From Isoetes taiwanensis (lineage: Eukaryota; Streptophyta; Lycopodiopsida; Isoetales; Isoetaceae): a stretch of DNA of 64,000 nucleotides. The stretch's first letter is position 1, and every line of letters begins with the position of its first letter. The stretch lies in the NCBI GenBank assembly GCA_021234155.1, contig JAJEKV010000004.1, positions 15,307,059-15,371,058 on the forward strand, written 5' to 3'. The notes beneath the pieces are model-generated. The model made no database searches and was not told the DNA's origin. It saw nothing but the letters and a program-made list of their open reading frames with translations. The translations under genes were made by a program, and so were the position numbers. Shown one piece after another: positions 22,850-32,069 of this stretch.

Positions 22850-25059
22850 CCAACCCTCAAAATTTGGAGCGTATTGAATAACACGCTCATCGATGTGGCA
22901 ACAGGGTAAAGCTCCTTGCATCTGCCCCATCTCCACGTTCAATTGTTCTATCAAATATGTTTGACATGTTATGATGTTCTTTTGGCTGGAAGTAAACAAG
23001 AAAAAATGTATTAGACAACAGAAATGCTATGACGTTCTTTTGGCTAGAAGTAAACAAGAAAAAATGTATTAGACAACAGAAATGCTATATTCTGAAATAG
23101 AAAGCAAAAATGTATTCCGGAATACACTTTTGCTTTTCAAAAAAAGCAAGAGCATATTTTAAAATATACTTTTGCTTTCCTAAGGCAACAAAGGTGTATT
23201 CCGGAATACACTTTTAATTTCCCAAGAAAGCAGGAGCATATCTTGGAATACACTTATGATTTCCCAGGTAAACAAAAGTGTATTTTGGAATACACCTTTG
23301 TTGCCTTTAGGAAGGCAAAAGTGTACTCAGAATACACTTTTATTTTCTAAAAAATTAAAGTTGTCTACATATTTTGTGGTAAAGGTAAAATTTACTTGTA
23401 CAATTCTTTGGACATCTCTTCCAATGTAAAATCCTTGTCAACAACCTTTGGAGCAGCCTTTCTAATAGTTCCGTATCCAACAAGCCCTACATTTCTCTCC
23501 AAACGGTTATTGTCATTTTCTTCTTTGGCACGTCAGAGCTTTTCTTCTTGTCTGAAACTTTGCCCTTGCTCTTCAACTCCCCCCGCTCAAACATGGTAAA
23601 TATTTCATTCTGAAGCTCCTAAATCTGCACACGTAAATAGTAAGTTAGCTTTATGGATTCTTTGAGACAAACGTGAAAGAGCCGAACAACAAAAATTTTA
23701 ATACATATTCTTATTCCCGAATACGAGTTCATGTTTACCCCGCCATCTCTGAACGCAAGCTGAAACCAGTTGTCGTGGCTAACGAGTGACTGCCTTTTGT
23801 TAGCTTCGCCATATTTAAGGCAACATTCAATAGCACACACCTCCTTCAGCTCCAATGAGTGTGTTGGTTTCTTAAGGTCCTCGCCGTATTTTTCCTTGAA
23901 GATTACATATTCCCTGTGCATAAACTTGATCTTATCGACAAAGCTCATTTTCAACTTGTACTCATTGTCAGCATTGTAAGTGTTAGCAACGATTTTAGCT
24001 TCTTCGTCGCTAAGGCCACAATAAATAGCACAGAGAACCGAAAGATACTTCGGGTTCTTCTTCTCCTCGTAAAGTTGCCTCCTTGCCTTATAGCTGTGGT
24101 TATCGCCCAGGATATAGTGGGTGTAGGTATTTACATTTTCTCTATCATAGTCCCGGGTGCGTAAGACCATCAATGATGACAACTATTGGAGCCACATGCG
24201 CATTGGGATTGCTCCTTATTTTGTCCTTTAGGTTCCTTAAGTGGTCTGCGTAAATCTTACGAACCTGAAGTGGCCTCTCACCATCTTCATTTTGCATGTG
24301 ACCGGTAGATATATGACCCCATGCACGAACTTCTCTCTATTTATTTCATCCATTCTTTCAGAGGTCTCATCGACCCTCTTTTCTTTAATGACAATCCCAA
24401 ATCCTTTTCCTTTGCCCTTCCCATTCTTTGAGCTTTTCTCCAGAACTTCCACTATTTCCAGTCTGCGCCTTTCCTTTTTTTTGTTCCTTAGCAACGATTG
24501 TCGCTCTTGGCCTGCTAAGTTTTTTTAGTTGCTGCTCTTATGACTTCTCCGAACTTGCTTCTTCTTTATCCTGAAGAAGTTCCAGGAACAGGGGACCGTT
24601 CCTCTTCTTTCTCATGCTCGGACTCGTTGATTATAAGGTCCTCGCTAAAATTGAAACAAATCCTCTGAATGATGGCAGCTAGGTTTTCCTTGTTTCTATA
24701 GTGCGAGATATACTTGCATAAATTTTTCAGTTGCACACTTATGATTCTAAAGAATGCCAGATCAACCACAATGAAGCCCTATGAGGTCTTGAATGACAGC
24801 CTCTTCACCTGTCCATCCTGCCCGGCAACTTCAGAAACTTCCTTAATAGTTTTCAAGTTCACAAGCTCGCTGTTATCATAGCGCTTTGCCCTGATCTTTT
24901 GCAAACGTGCGGGAGAGTTAAGGTACTATATTTCCCCAAGCGCCCCTCATGAGTTTTCATAAACTGCAGGCTCTGCAGTGTCCTGCAACTTTCTCTATGG
25001 ATAAGGCCTTTTCACAATCTTTTAGCACTTTCTTTGGAGCCTTTTTGCTTCCATCTTGC
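22850..25059 (-). CDS. ParB/sulfiredoxin-fold-like protein, spliced, with frameshifts
   Basis: Minus-strand gene with at least four readable exons. An upstream exon starts after a ccacag acceptor at 25059 (QDGSKKAPKKVLKDCEKALS) and runs on through basic, Lys/Glu-rich sequence. The core reads KFVHGVIYLPV, then (one frameshift, about 24300) QVRKIYADHLRNLKDKIRSN and VAPIVVIIDG, then HYILGDNHSYKARRQLYEE and YCGLSDEEAKIVANTYNA. This is the order seen in ParB N-terminal domains: (I)..(I/L)..N..R.......L..SI...G...PI.V..., then (I).G..R..A, then LSDEEA...A...N. The exon ends near 23739; exon 23624-23396 (SKGKVSDKKKSSDVPKKK, then DFTLEEMSKELY) and exon 22985-22850 follow with good GT..AG borders, the last junction staying in frame. 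Bacterial ParB proteins bind parS and use CTP; Srx members act on peroxiredoxins. Which activity applies here is unknown. The frameshifts may be decay or consensus errors. Confidence 0.58.
22976..23091. repeat. 58-bp tandem duplication spanning a splice acceptor
   Basis: Two nearly identical 58-bp units (22976-23033, 23034-23091) each contain, on the minus strand, TTTACTTC(C/T)AG followed by CCAAAAGAAC. The 3' splice site and the first bases of the last recognised exon of the ParB-like gene are therefore duplicated. Confidence 0.8.
23101..23337. repeat. Palindrome array 1: six sites, 42-bp period
   Basis: Six copies of an 18-bp palindrome, consensus GTGTATTCCGGAATACAC, have centres at about 23118.5, 23160.5, 23202.5, 23244.5, 23286.5 and 23329, an almost exact 42-bp period. 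In the first two the symmetry extends to 36 bp (AAAGCAAAA flanks) with one or two mismatched pairs. Later copies are more diverged in the left half than in the GGAATACAC half. The array lies wholly inside the intron 22986-23395 of the ParB-like gene. Regular palindromes at four helical turns suggest arrayed binding sites for a dimeric protein; a plain minisatellite is the alternative. Confidence 0.85.
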
Positions 25060-25284
25060 CTGTGGAAAAGTTGTTGTTAACAAGTCTATAAAGAGTTAAA
25101 ACAAAGAGCGGGACGTATTCTAGAATAAAAATTGCTAAATAATAAGAAAAAATGGGATAATAATAAGAAAAAATGAACAAAAACACGTCCCACAAGCAAG
25201 TTTTTTTGTGTGCTAAATTCACAAGGGTGCATATAAGATTAAAATAGACAGTTTTAACGCTATATTATCATTAAAGTATCAAAT

Positions 25285-25650
25285 TCTTATTTCAGAATAC
25301 ACTCTTGCCTTGTGTCTTGGTGCAAAGTGTATTCCGGAATACACTTTGCCTTTTGTCTTAAGGCAAAGTGTAATACACTTTGCTTTAAAGCACAACGCAA
25401 ACGTGTATTCCTGTACACTGTACATCACACGCTTACCTGTCCGTGATTATCTTTATGCGATCCGGAATACAGCTTCTGCAATTAGAATAGAAGGCACGGG
25501 GTCTGACGACTAAAGCTGTGAAATCGGAATACGCAATTGAGGTACTCAAGTTTCTATTTAAAATTAGGCCATGGATCGTTCTCTTTTTCTATGTGAAGTG
25601 GAATACTACTTGTCCAAAGCAATACGGACTAGTATATTCTGGAATAGCTT
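25285..25650. repeat. Palindrome array 2, degenerate
   Basis: The same palindrome recurs 5' of the ParB-like gene. A half site is centred at 25293.5. A perfect 28-bp palindrome lies at 25322-25349 (GTGTATTCCGGAATACAC with GCAAA/TTTGC flanks), 42 bp away. A centre-deleted copy is at about 25363-25383 and GTGTATTCCTGTACAC-like sequence at 25403-25418. Weaker half sites follow near 25463, 25525 and 25640. The array lies between the divergently oriented ParB-like gene and the LPPPF-repeat gene. Confidence 0.78.
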
Positions 25651-25670
25651 TTTGTATTCTCAAATAGCAA

Positions 25671-26466
25671 ATGCACAACAGTAAAGTAAGTTGCTTACAT
25701 GTCCCCAACATTTTGCAATTGTTAAAGATGGTTAACTGCATCATGAACAAACTTTCACCACCTTTTGTTGCCTCTAGTTCCTCAAGCTCAGAGGAAACAC
25801 TTGGCCAGAACATGTTTCCTCTTGACACACGTGCTTTTTCGACTCTTACCTCGACAAGATCATCCTCGAAGACACTCCGAGTCTAGCAACTAGTAGACTA
25901 CCACCACCTTTCCAACCCTCTCCAAGTCCAGTAGGAAGTAGGCTGCCCCCTCCCTTCATTGCATCACCAGCTGTACATAGCAATCTTCCACCACCTTTTG
26001 TTCCATCCCCCAAATTACACAGGCTCCACCTCAATAGGTTTTTCGGAACAAACTACCTCCACCATTTGTAGTTTCTCCTACTTCAAGTAGACAAACAAGC
26101 ACTCGCAACACGCTTTAGAAGACCGCAAGATTCTCCATAACTTCTCCCACCATGACTTCACTGCAAATGAGGATGATCTTGCAGCATCTACTCTCTTCAC
26201 ACAACAGTTGTGACACATGGGTTTGCAGAATTCCAATCCGCTGTAAGGAAGATGTTTGCAAGAACTCCTTTTTAAGATGTTGCAACATCATCTGCTGCCA
26301 CAGCATCTTATGGCCCATCACCTTCATTTAACACTGTACCTCTGACTTATCTGGGTACAGCTTCACATGATCCATTTTCCTTTACAAACACATCACTAAG
26401 GGTAGAGGAGGTCACCCCTAGAGTAGAACTCTCATCAGAATATGAAGACACTAAAGAGGAATGTTA
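25671..26466 (+). CDS. LPPPF-repeat protein, divergent from the ParB-like gene
   Basis: The plus strand, with a few frameshifts, encodes a Ser/Pro-rich protein with repeats of the form (L)PPPFxxSP. KLSPPFVASSSSS comes first, then SRLPPPFQPSPS, SRLPPPFIASPA, SNLPPPFVPSPK and NKLPPPFVVSPTS. A second half reads AEFQSAVRKMFARTPF, then FNTVPLTYLGTASHDPFSFT and VELSSEYEDTKEEC, ending at TAG. The opposite strand shows only a Gly-rich shadow. A possible start is the ATG at 25671 or 25728. The stop coincides with the TGTTAG start of an LTR-like sequence at 26462, so the gene may be truncated by that insertion. No known family is recognised. The low-complexity repeats suggest a disordered linker with short interaction motifs. 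Confidence 0.5.
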
Positions 26467-26748
26467 GAGCCTAAACTCCAACCTTGCAAGAAGGATGAAA
26501 AACCAATAATCCAAGCTTCAAGCTACCAGATCTATGCAATGCACAACATAAAGATTCATAATCTCCATAGCTAGATCAAGCAAAAATAATCTCTCCCACT
26601 GTCTCTATGTTCTCTCTCTGCTCAGATAACACATCAGTGATGATAAGGGATTCCCCACACCACAATGCATATATGCATATCTCCTCCACGCGTGCATGTG
26701 CGTATATCCCTCCATATACAGTATACGGTCTCCTATACTACCCCAACA
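26462..26748 (-). repeat. LTR-like sequence (TGTTAG…CCAACA)
   Basis: A 287-bp stretch that begins TGTTAGAGCC and ends ACTACCCCAACA, with the TG..CA ends of an LTR. It lies about 430 bp downstream, in the minus direction, of an integrase C-terminal fragment (27180-27862). It may be that element's 3' LTR, although no good polypurine tract precedes it; a microsatellite sits there instead. No second copy was seen in the window. Confidence 0.42.
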
Positions 26749-26750
26749 GT

Positions 26751-26790
26751 GGTGACTGTGGTGACTGTGGTGATTGTGGTGACTGTGATG
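26751..26790. repeat. 9-bp microsatellite (GGTGACTGT)n
   Basis: Four to five imperfect copies of GGTGACTGT between two CCCCAACAGTGG motifs. Confidence 0.75.
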
Positions 26791-27179
26791 ACCACCCCAA
26801 CAGTGGCAATTACAGCGGAAAAATGTGCCACTCCGTGGCGGAGAAACCACAACAAAATATATTAATATGGTCATTGAAACATTCCCCAAATGACACATTT
26901 ACATGTATGTATAGAAAGAAAATTACCCTCCTAAAATACAAATGACTAGTACAAAACAAATTGATCCAAAATGACAGTGACGAAACAGAGCCTCTGTAAT
27001 TGTGGCAAACTTTGAAAACTGATATCTTGAGTTCCAAAACTCTGTTTGACCTGCACCATAGCTCTTTGGATTTGTATCATCGAAATACATCTTTTGGTGT
27101 AGGATAGATGAAATATTATTGAACTGTCAGCATCTCTTTTGTTAGAAAAATGACCTGTTGTAACCCAAAAATTCACCAC

Positions 27180-27862
27180 AAATTCTCTGTAATTAGAGCT
27201 ATGCCAAATCTGAATTCCCTATCTTTCAAAATAAGGCATGAGATCCTTGCCATTTCTGGGATTAGGCAACAATTCCCCTTCTGGAGTCATCAAGTAGAAA
27301 GCCCCACCTGGTACCTCTTTATCAATCAGAAATGGGCCTTCCCATGGGCTTTGAAATCTGGATAGATGCTTCTTAGTGGTCTTGCACAACACCAATTGCC
27401 ATTTCTCAAATGGATTGACAATCTGTAACTTATAATAAGCTTTACTTTTTGTTTATGCCTCATATTGAAGTCTGCTGCTTCTTGTCTCATCTCTTGCAAT
27501 TGCAACAAATTATCCATTCTATTATGCACCTAATTTGGAATTAGAACTTCTCTTAAATTCTCATAATAAGGTAGCTTCACAAATGAACACAAAAGAATGT
27601 CCAAATGAATAGGCATTACAGCTTGCATTCCATAAACTCTATTTCCTGTATTAGTTGGAGACTCCATTGTTTGAGGGGTTGATACCTCTTGGCCACCAGG
27701 ACTTAGTGAGACATTGGATTGGATATCCATTGGCAGGCCAGGTGGACGTAAAAGAACCTTTGTCTTTTTTATTACCATGCATTGGCTCCCTGGGAGATTT
27801 ATAAGGTCATTGATATTAATTTTATCGCCCCTCTTCCGGTGTTCCTTCAATAATTGACACAT
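27180..27862 (-). pseudogene. Gypsy integrase C-terminal fragment
   Basis: The minus strand reads RVYGMQAVMPIHLDI, then EMRQEAADFNMRHKQKVK, then a frame with WEGPFLIDKEVPGGAFYLMT and LLPNPRNGKDLMPYF. These match the end of Ty3/gypsy integrases (VYG.EAV.P.E, basic helix, W.GPF.V.....GA..L....G..L..P.N...L..YY). The N-terminal and catalytic parts are absent because the fragment is cut off at about 27870, where the TGTGAGCG end of another LTR begins. It is probably the remnant of a minus-strand element into which the large plus-strand element inserted. Confidence 0.68.
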
Positions 27863-27877
27863 TCAGGCTCACGGGTA

Positions 27878-29475
27878 TGTGAGCGTTCCCTAGAATATAC
27901 GATATAAATACGTATATCCTAGCGCCACATCACTATACAAATCTACATTAGTAGACTTGTATGCACCAAGTGTGGGGGCATTTCCAAGTTATTTACATAA
28001 CTTAGCCAACCTTAGGAGGTGACCCATTTCCACGTGTCTTCTCTCTATAGGTGACCCGCCACATGGACGCGCCCTATTGGAGCCAAGTGGCCCTCATGTG
28101 AACCCTAACGCATAAAAGGCCAAACCCTAAACCTAGATCACTTTTGGCTCCACCCGATCTACCAATTCGTGCCCATTGCTCGATTCGAGGATCGCCTCTT
28201 GACCAAGGTTCCGGTCGCGCATCCGAAGCGCAGCGTAGGGGAACCGCGGGTCATCTACTCGGAACCACCTGCTAGAGATGGAGAACCACGGATGGGCGGC
28301 GGCTCGTCAGGAGCAGGTACTACGAGTAGACTCCAGGGAGTTGCATATTGTGTCCTAGTAGAGCCATTCTAGAACCTATAGTTCGAGCATGAACCCTAAT
28401 CAATGAACCCTAACTATAAGTTAGATGTATGTGATTAGGATGGGTTATTATTCTTGTTATTTATTATGTTATGTTGATATATGATGATGGTTGATCTTAT
28501 GTTTGCACTCTTGTGTATTAGGAAGGGGGTAGAGACCTAGTAGCCATGATTTAGATGATGCTCCTAGTTTAGACCCATTAGTTCCCATTATTGGCGACCC
28601 CGCATAGAGCCCACCGCTATGGAGGCTATGGAGTGGAGCACCACACAACCGGGGTCAGTGGCAAAGTGGGAGGGAGGACCCCTGGCCGAGCCGCTGCCAT
28701 CGCGTCCCATAGCTGGCTACGCCATAATCGGTCACTTCTTATGGGCCGGTATGGGTTCGACACTTCACCGGTCAATGGTGTCACCGACTCTCAAATGTTG
28801 CAAGTATCGGCTTGGCTCTTATTTTGGGAGTTCAATCGGACACGGACGCGTGTGTCGCCACGATCCTCTAGCCAGCCCATGGAGCCTTTGTGACTGGAAG
28901 GGGAGATGCAACCTTCCTACCTCATCGGACTAGGAGATGCAACTTCGGAGTAGTCTCGTTGGGTGATACCATGGGATTACGTCTCCAAAGGTTGCCCACG
29001 ACAGAGGCGATTTAGCCTATCCGCAAAGTATGCACGCGGCGGGCGGATGGAGTGGTCAACCCTAGCCATTGTCTATTGCCAGCCCAAGTCATTGCCATAA
29101 CTCGATCTATTCTATCCGGAGGCCCCCAAATCACATCCGACTCCCCTTGAGTCCGAGGCCACAGGTAGGAGCCTCTATTTGATGTATTTGATGTATTATT
29201 GTGACCGGTGATATGGATGGATGGATTATCACTATCCTATGGGGTTATTATTGTTATATTATTGCTAGTGCTTATGTTTATATGTTTTGCTTCGCCGATA
29301 TAGGGAGCCCTAGAGGACGGGGATGGAATGACACCTTTGTGTCCTCTACTCGATAGTCTGGCCACCCTAGGCCGAAGTTAGAGAGAGGGGCCCATAACGA
29401 CTTGGTAGACGTTGGATGGGGAAGGTCCTTGGTTGTATACCGCGGGCTGCCATATATAGCGCAAGGAGCGTCACA
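27878..29475 (+). repeat. 5' LTR (1.6 kb) of the large gypsy element
   Basis: It starts TGTGAGCGTTCC and ends GGAGCGTCACA, short inverted ends typical of LTRs. It is followed after one base by the initiator-Met primer-binding site. A TATA-like GCATAAAAGG lies near 28110. The matching 3' LTR was not found in the window, so the left boundary rests on the inverted ends and on truncation of the upstream integrase fragment. Confidence 0.6.
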
Positions 29476-29476
29476 A

Positions 29477-29488
29477 TGGTATCAGAGC
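29477..29488 (+). other. Primer-binding site, initiator-Met tRNA type
   Basis: TGGTATCAGAGC matches the 3' end complement of plant initiator methionine tRNA, the standard plant retrotransposon primer site, one base after the LTR end. Confidence 0.85.
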
Positions 29489-30085
29489 AATGATCTTGGT
29501 TGACCAAGATCAAGCACTGGCCATTTTCCTAAGTAGCTAACTAGCCTAGTAGAAAATTTGAGGGTAAAACCCCAATATGAACCTCGAAAATTGGGAGAAC
29601 TTTTTTTCCTTCCATCGTTAGAATGTCATCAACAAGTCAAATCTAGTTGTTAGGGTAAGCTAATTTTGAATAGAGAGTCAAAAGAAACCTTCTAGTAAAT
29701 TTGAGCTCAAAAGTTGTTCATGAGCCCCATTTTACAAGTAAAAATTGAACGAAGAATCGCTCAATAGGAAGCTTGCAAAGAAAATGGTGCGATGGCCCAA
29801 AACAAATAGGAAAATTTTGAAAGATAGTTAAGTAATTAGAAGAAAGGTACTTTAATTAATAACCCTTAAGTTATAATATATTCACACTTAAAAAAAAAGG
29901 TGACCACTAAAGATCTCTTGAAAAGTACCCCCAGTCCTTAGATCTTTCAAGATTCTATCCTTGAGCCCTTTCGTATTGTAAGGTGAATTCTAAGGAAAAT
30001 TTTCTAATCATCATGGAGTAGACCGAATAAGCAAGTTTCACTCGAAAGGTGACCCAGATGGGACGCAGACTCTAATAGCTCGAAT

Positions 30086-30424
30086 ATGCCCAACAACCCC
30101 CTTGACACCATGGTGGACCAAACCCTCAAAACTTTGGGAAGTTCCTCGGGGGGGAATGGGGATGGGGCATCCTCACAAGAAGAAGTGGCCCAAGAGGAGC
30201 TAACAGGAGAGCAAACCAAGGAGGTAGAGGAACAAGCACACCAAAGGATAGAAGGTAAGAGAAGGGGAGGAGGACCGGGAAAAGTGCACAAAGCCAAGGG
30301 AAGATCGGCTAATGAGGGCGATATAATAGTACAAGAGCCACAGCAAAAAAAAGTACCCCAACAAGAGAAGGAGGCCGGAAAACAAGCGGCAAGGCTACCA
30401 ATTCTAATATGGCCAAAGACGTAG
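30086..30424 (+). CDS. Gag-like N-terminal ORF
   Basis: A 112-residue open frame starts MPNNPLDTMVDQTLKTLGSS and continues as a charged, Glu/Gln/Lys-rich sequence. It is the first substantial plus-strand frame, about 600 bp after the primer-binding site. Position and composition fit the disordered N-terminus of a plant gypsy Gag, but no capsid core or zinc knuckle follows in frame. The next 4 kb are broken by tandem repeats and stops. Confidence 0.4.
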   Translation: MPNNPLDTMVDQTLKTLGSSSGGNGDGASSQEEVAQEELTGEQTKEVEEQAHQRIEGKRRGGGPGKVHKAKGRSANEGDIIVQEPQQKKVPQQEKEAGKQAARLPILIWPKT

Positions 30425-31184
30425 GAATCGACGAAGATTTATGTGATAGGGAAGAACTTCAAGTTGAAGCATGATATCGAGCAAGAGAAGAAGGAAGCAT
30501 ATAAGGAATACTTGCAATGATGCACATTTTACAATTCATAATGCTAGAAGCAGAAAGTTCTCAAGTTCATCCAAAGCAGTAGATCAAGATGTAGCCTCAA
30601 CAAGCCACCTTCTCGACTTGAAGCCAAAGAGAACCTACCATGCCCAAACTCGAAGTACAACCAGCTTCTTCAAGAAATTGGGCATTTTTAATAGTACACA
30701 AACCTCTCAATTTAGAGAAGCGCCATTCAAAAGATAGTAAAAAATACAAGGCCGATGTTAGGGTGATTCTGACGATCAAGAAATCTCACAAAATTATGGA
30801 TAGAATTTTGTATTTTATAAGCTGTGCTAGTTATAAGTTGTAAAAAGACTATGCCAATTATAAGTTATAAATTGACGATTTAAGTGCTATCTAGCTCTCA
30901 TAATGTTAATTCATGCAAAATTAGGGCTAGCAATTCTGCATTGTGGGTTATGCTAGTTATGGTAGTTTTGGAGTTATTAAGTAGGAGTTTGCCATTGTAT
31001 ACCCCATGCCATTGTATACCCCATGCCAATGTGAGTGAGTTTGCTAGTTGTATACACCATGCCAATAACAAACCCTACTCCATGCCAATGTGAGTTTGTC
31101 CTACCCTAATGTTGACACAAGCCCAATGCATGGGCTTGCTAATGTGAGTTTCCTACTTCAATGTTGACACATGCCCAATGCAAT

Positions 31185-31470
31185 ATGTTGTGCATAAGTT
31201 TTGCTAGCTATATGTTGTGCATAAGTTTTGTACCCTTGCTAGCTATACGTTGTGCATAAGTTTTGCTAGCTATATGTTGTGCAAGCTATATGTTGTGCAT
31301 AAGTTTTCTACCTTTGCTAGCTATATGTTGTGCATAAGTTTTGCTAGCTATATGTTGTGCAAGCTATATGTTGTGCATAAGTTGCTAGCTATATGTTGTG
31401 CATAAGTTTTCTACCCTTGCTAGCTATATATTGTGCATAAGTTTTTGCTAGCTATATGTTGTGCATAATG
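31185..31470 (+). repeat. Tandem repeat, unit about 27-31 bp (GCTAGCTATATGTTGTGCAT)
   Basis: About nine imperfect copies of a GCTAGCTATATGTTGTGCAT-AAGTTTT unit. The ORF at 31217-31405 is only the translation of this repeat. Confidence 0.9.
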
Positions 31471-31569
31471 AAGTCACCCATGAGTCAAGTTGTGGAATCA
31501 CCCATGAGTCAAATTGTGGATAAGTTTTCTAACCCCGCATTAGTTGATTATATCTATCCCAATAAAGTG

Positions 31570-32065
31570 AACTGAGTTTTTCTAACCCCGCCAAGTGAAC
31601 TCCCATGAAGTCAATCGAGTTTTCTAACCCCGCCAAGTGAACCCCATGAAGTCAACTGAGTTTTCTAACCCCCATGAAGTCAATCGAAGTTTCTAACCCC
31701 ATAAAATCAACCGAGGTTTCTAACCCCACATTAATAAAGTCAACCGAAAGTGAATCGAGTCTTCTAACCCCGCCAAGTGAACTCCCATGAAGTCAATCGA
31801 GTTTTCTAACCCTAACCCCATGAAGTCAACTGAGTTTTCTAACCCCATGAAGTCAACCGACGTTTCTAACCCCATGAAGTCAACCGAGGTTTCTAACCCC
31901 ATGAAGTCAACTGAGGTTTCTAACCCCCATGAAGTCAACCGAGTTTTCTAACCCCGCGAAGTGAACCCCATGAAGTCAACTGAGGTTTCTAACCCCCCAT
32001 GAAGTCAACCGAAGTTTTCTAACCCCATGAAGTCAACTAAGGTTTCTAACCCCACGTTAATGAAG
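31570..32065 (+). repeat. Tandem repeat, unit about 27 bp (CCATGAAGTCAACCGAGGTT)
   Basis: Fifteen or more imperfect copies of CCATGAAGTCAACYGAG-GTTTCTAACC, some lengthened or with CCGCCAAGTGAA variants. The ORF at 31720-31938 (minus) is the translation of this array. Confidence 0.9.
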
Positions 32066-32069
32066 TCAA

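Noticed and set aside
23101-23337. CRISPR array
   Set aside because: Regular spacing is present, but the repeats are palindromes with similar, non-unique spacers in an intron, and there are no cas genes.
25846-26034. Minus-strand Gly-rich repeat ORF (GGGSLL)
   Set aside because: It is the antisense of the LPPPF repeats. The plus strand continues as convincing coding sequence on both sides.
26605-26898. His-rich minus-strand ORF (HHSHHNHHSHHS)
   Set aside because: It is the translation of the GGTGACTGT microsatellite and LTR-like flank.
31720-31938. ORF with repeated GLETSVDFM peptides
   Set aside because: It is the antisense translation of the CCATGAAGTCAACC tandem repeat, not a protein repeat gene.
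31570-32065. CTAACCC-containing repeat as interstitial telomere
   Set aside because: The unit is about 27 bp with a CCATGAAGTCAAC core. The plant telomere unit CCCTAAA is not tandemly present.
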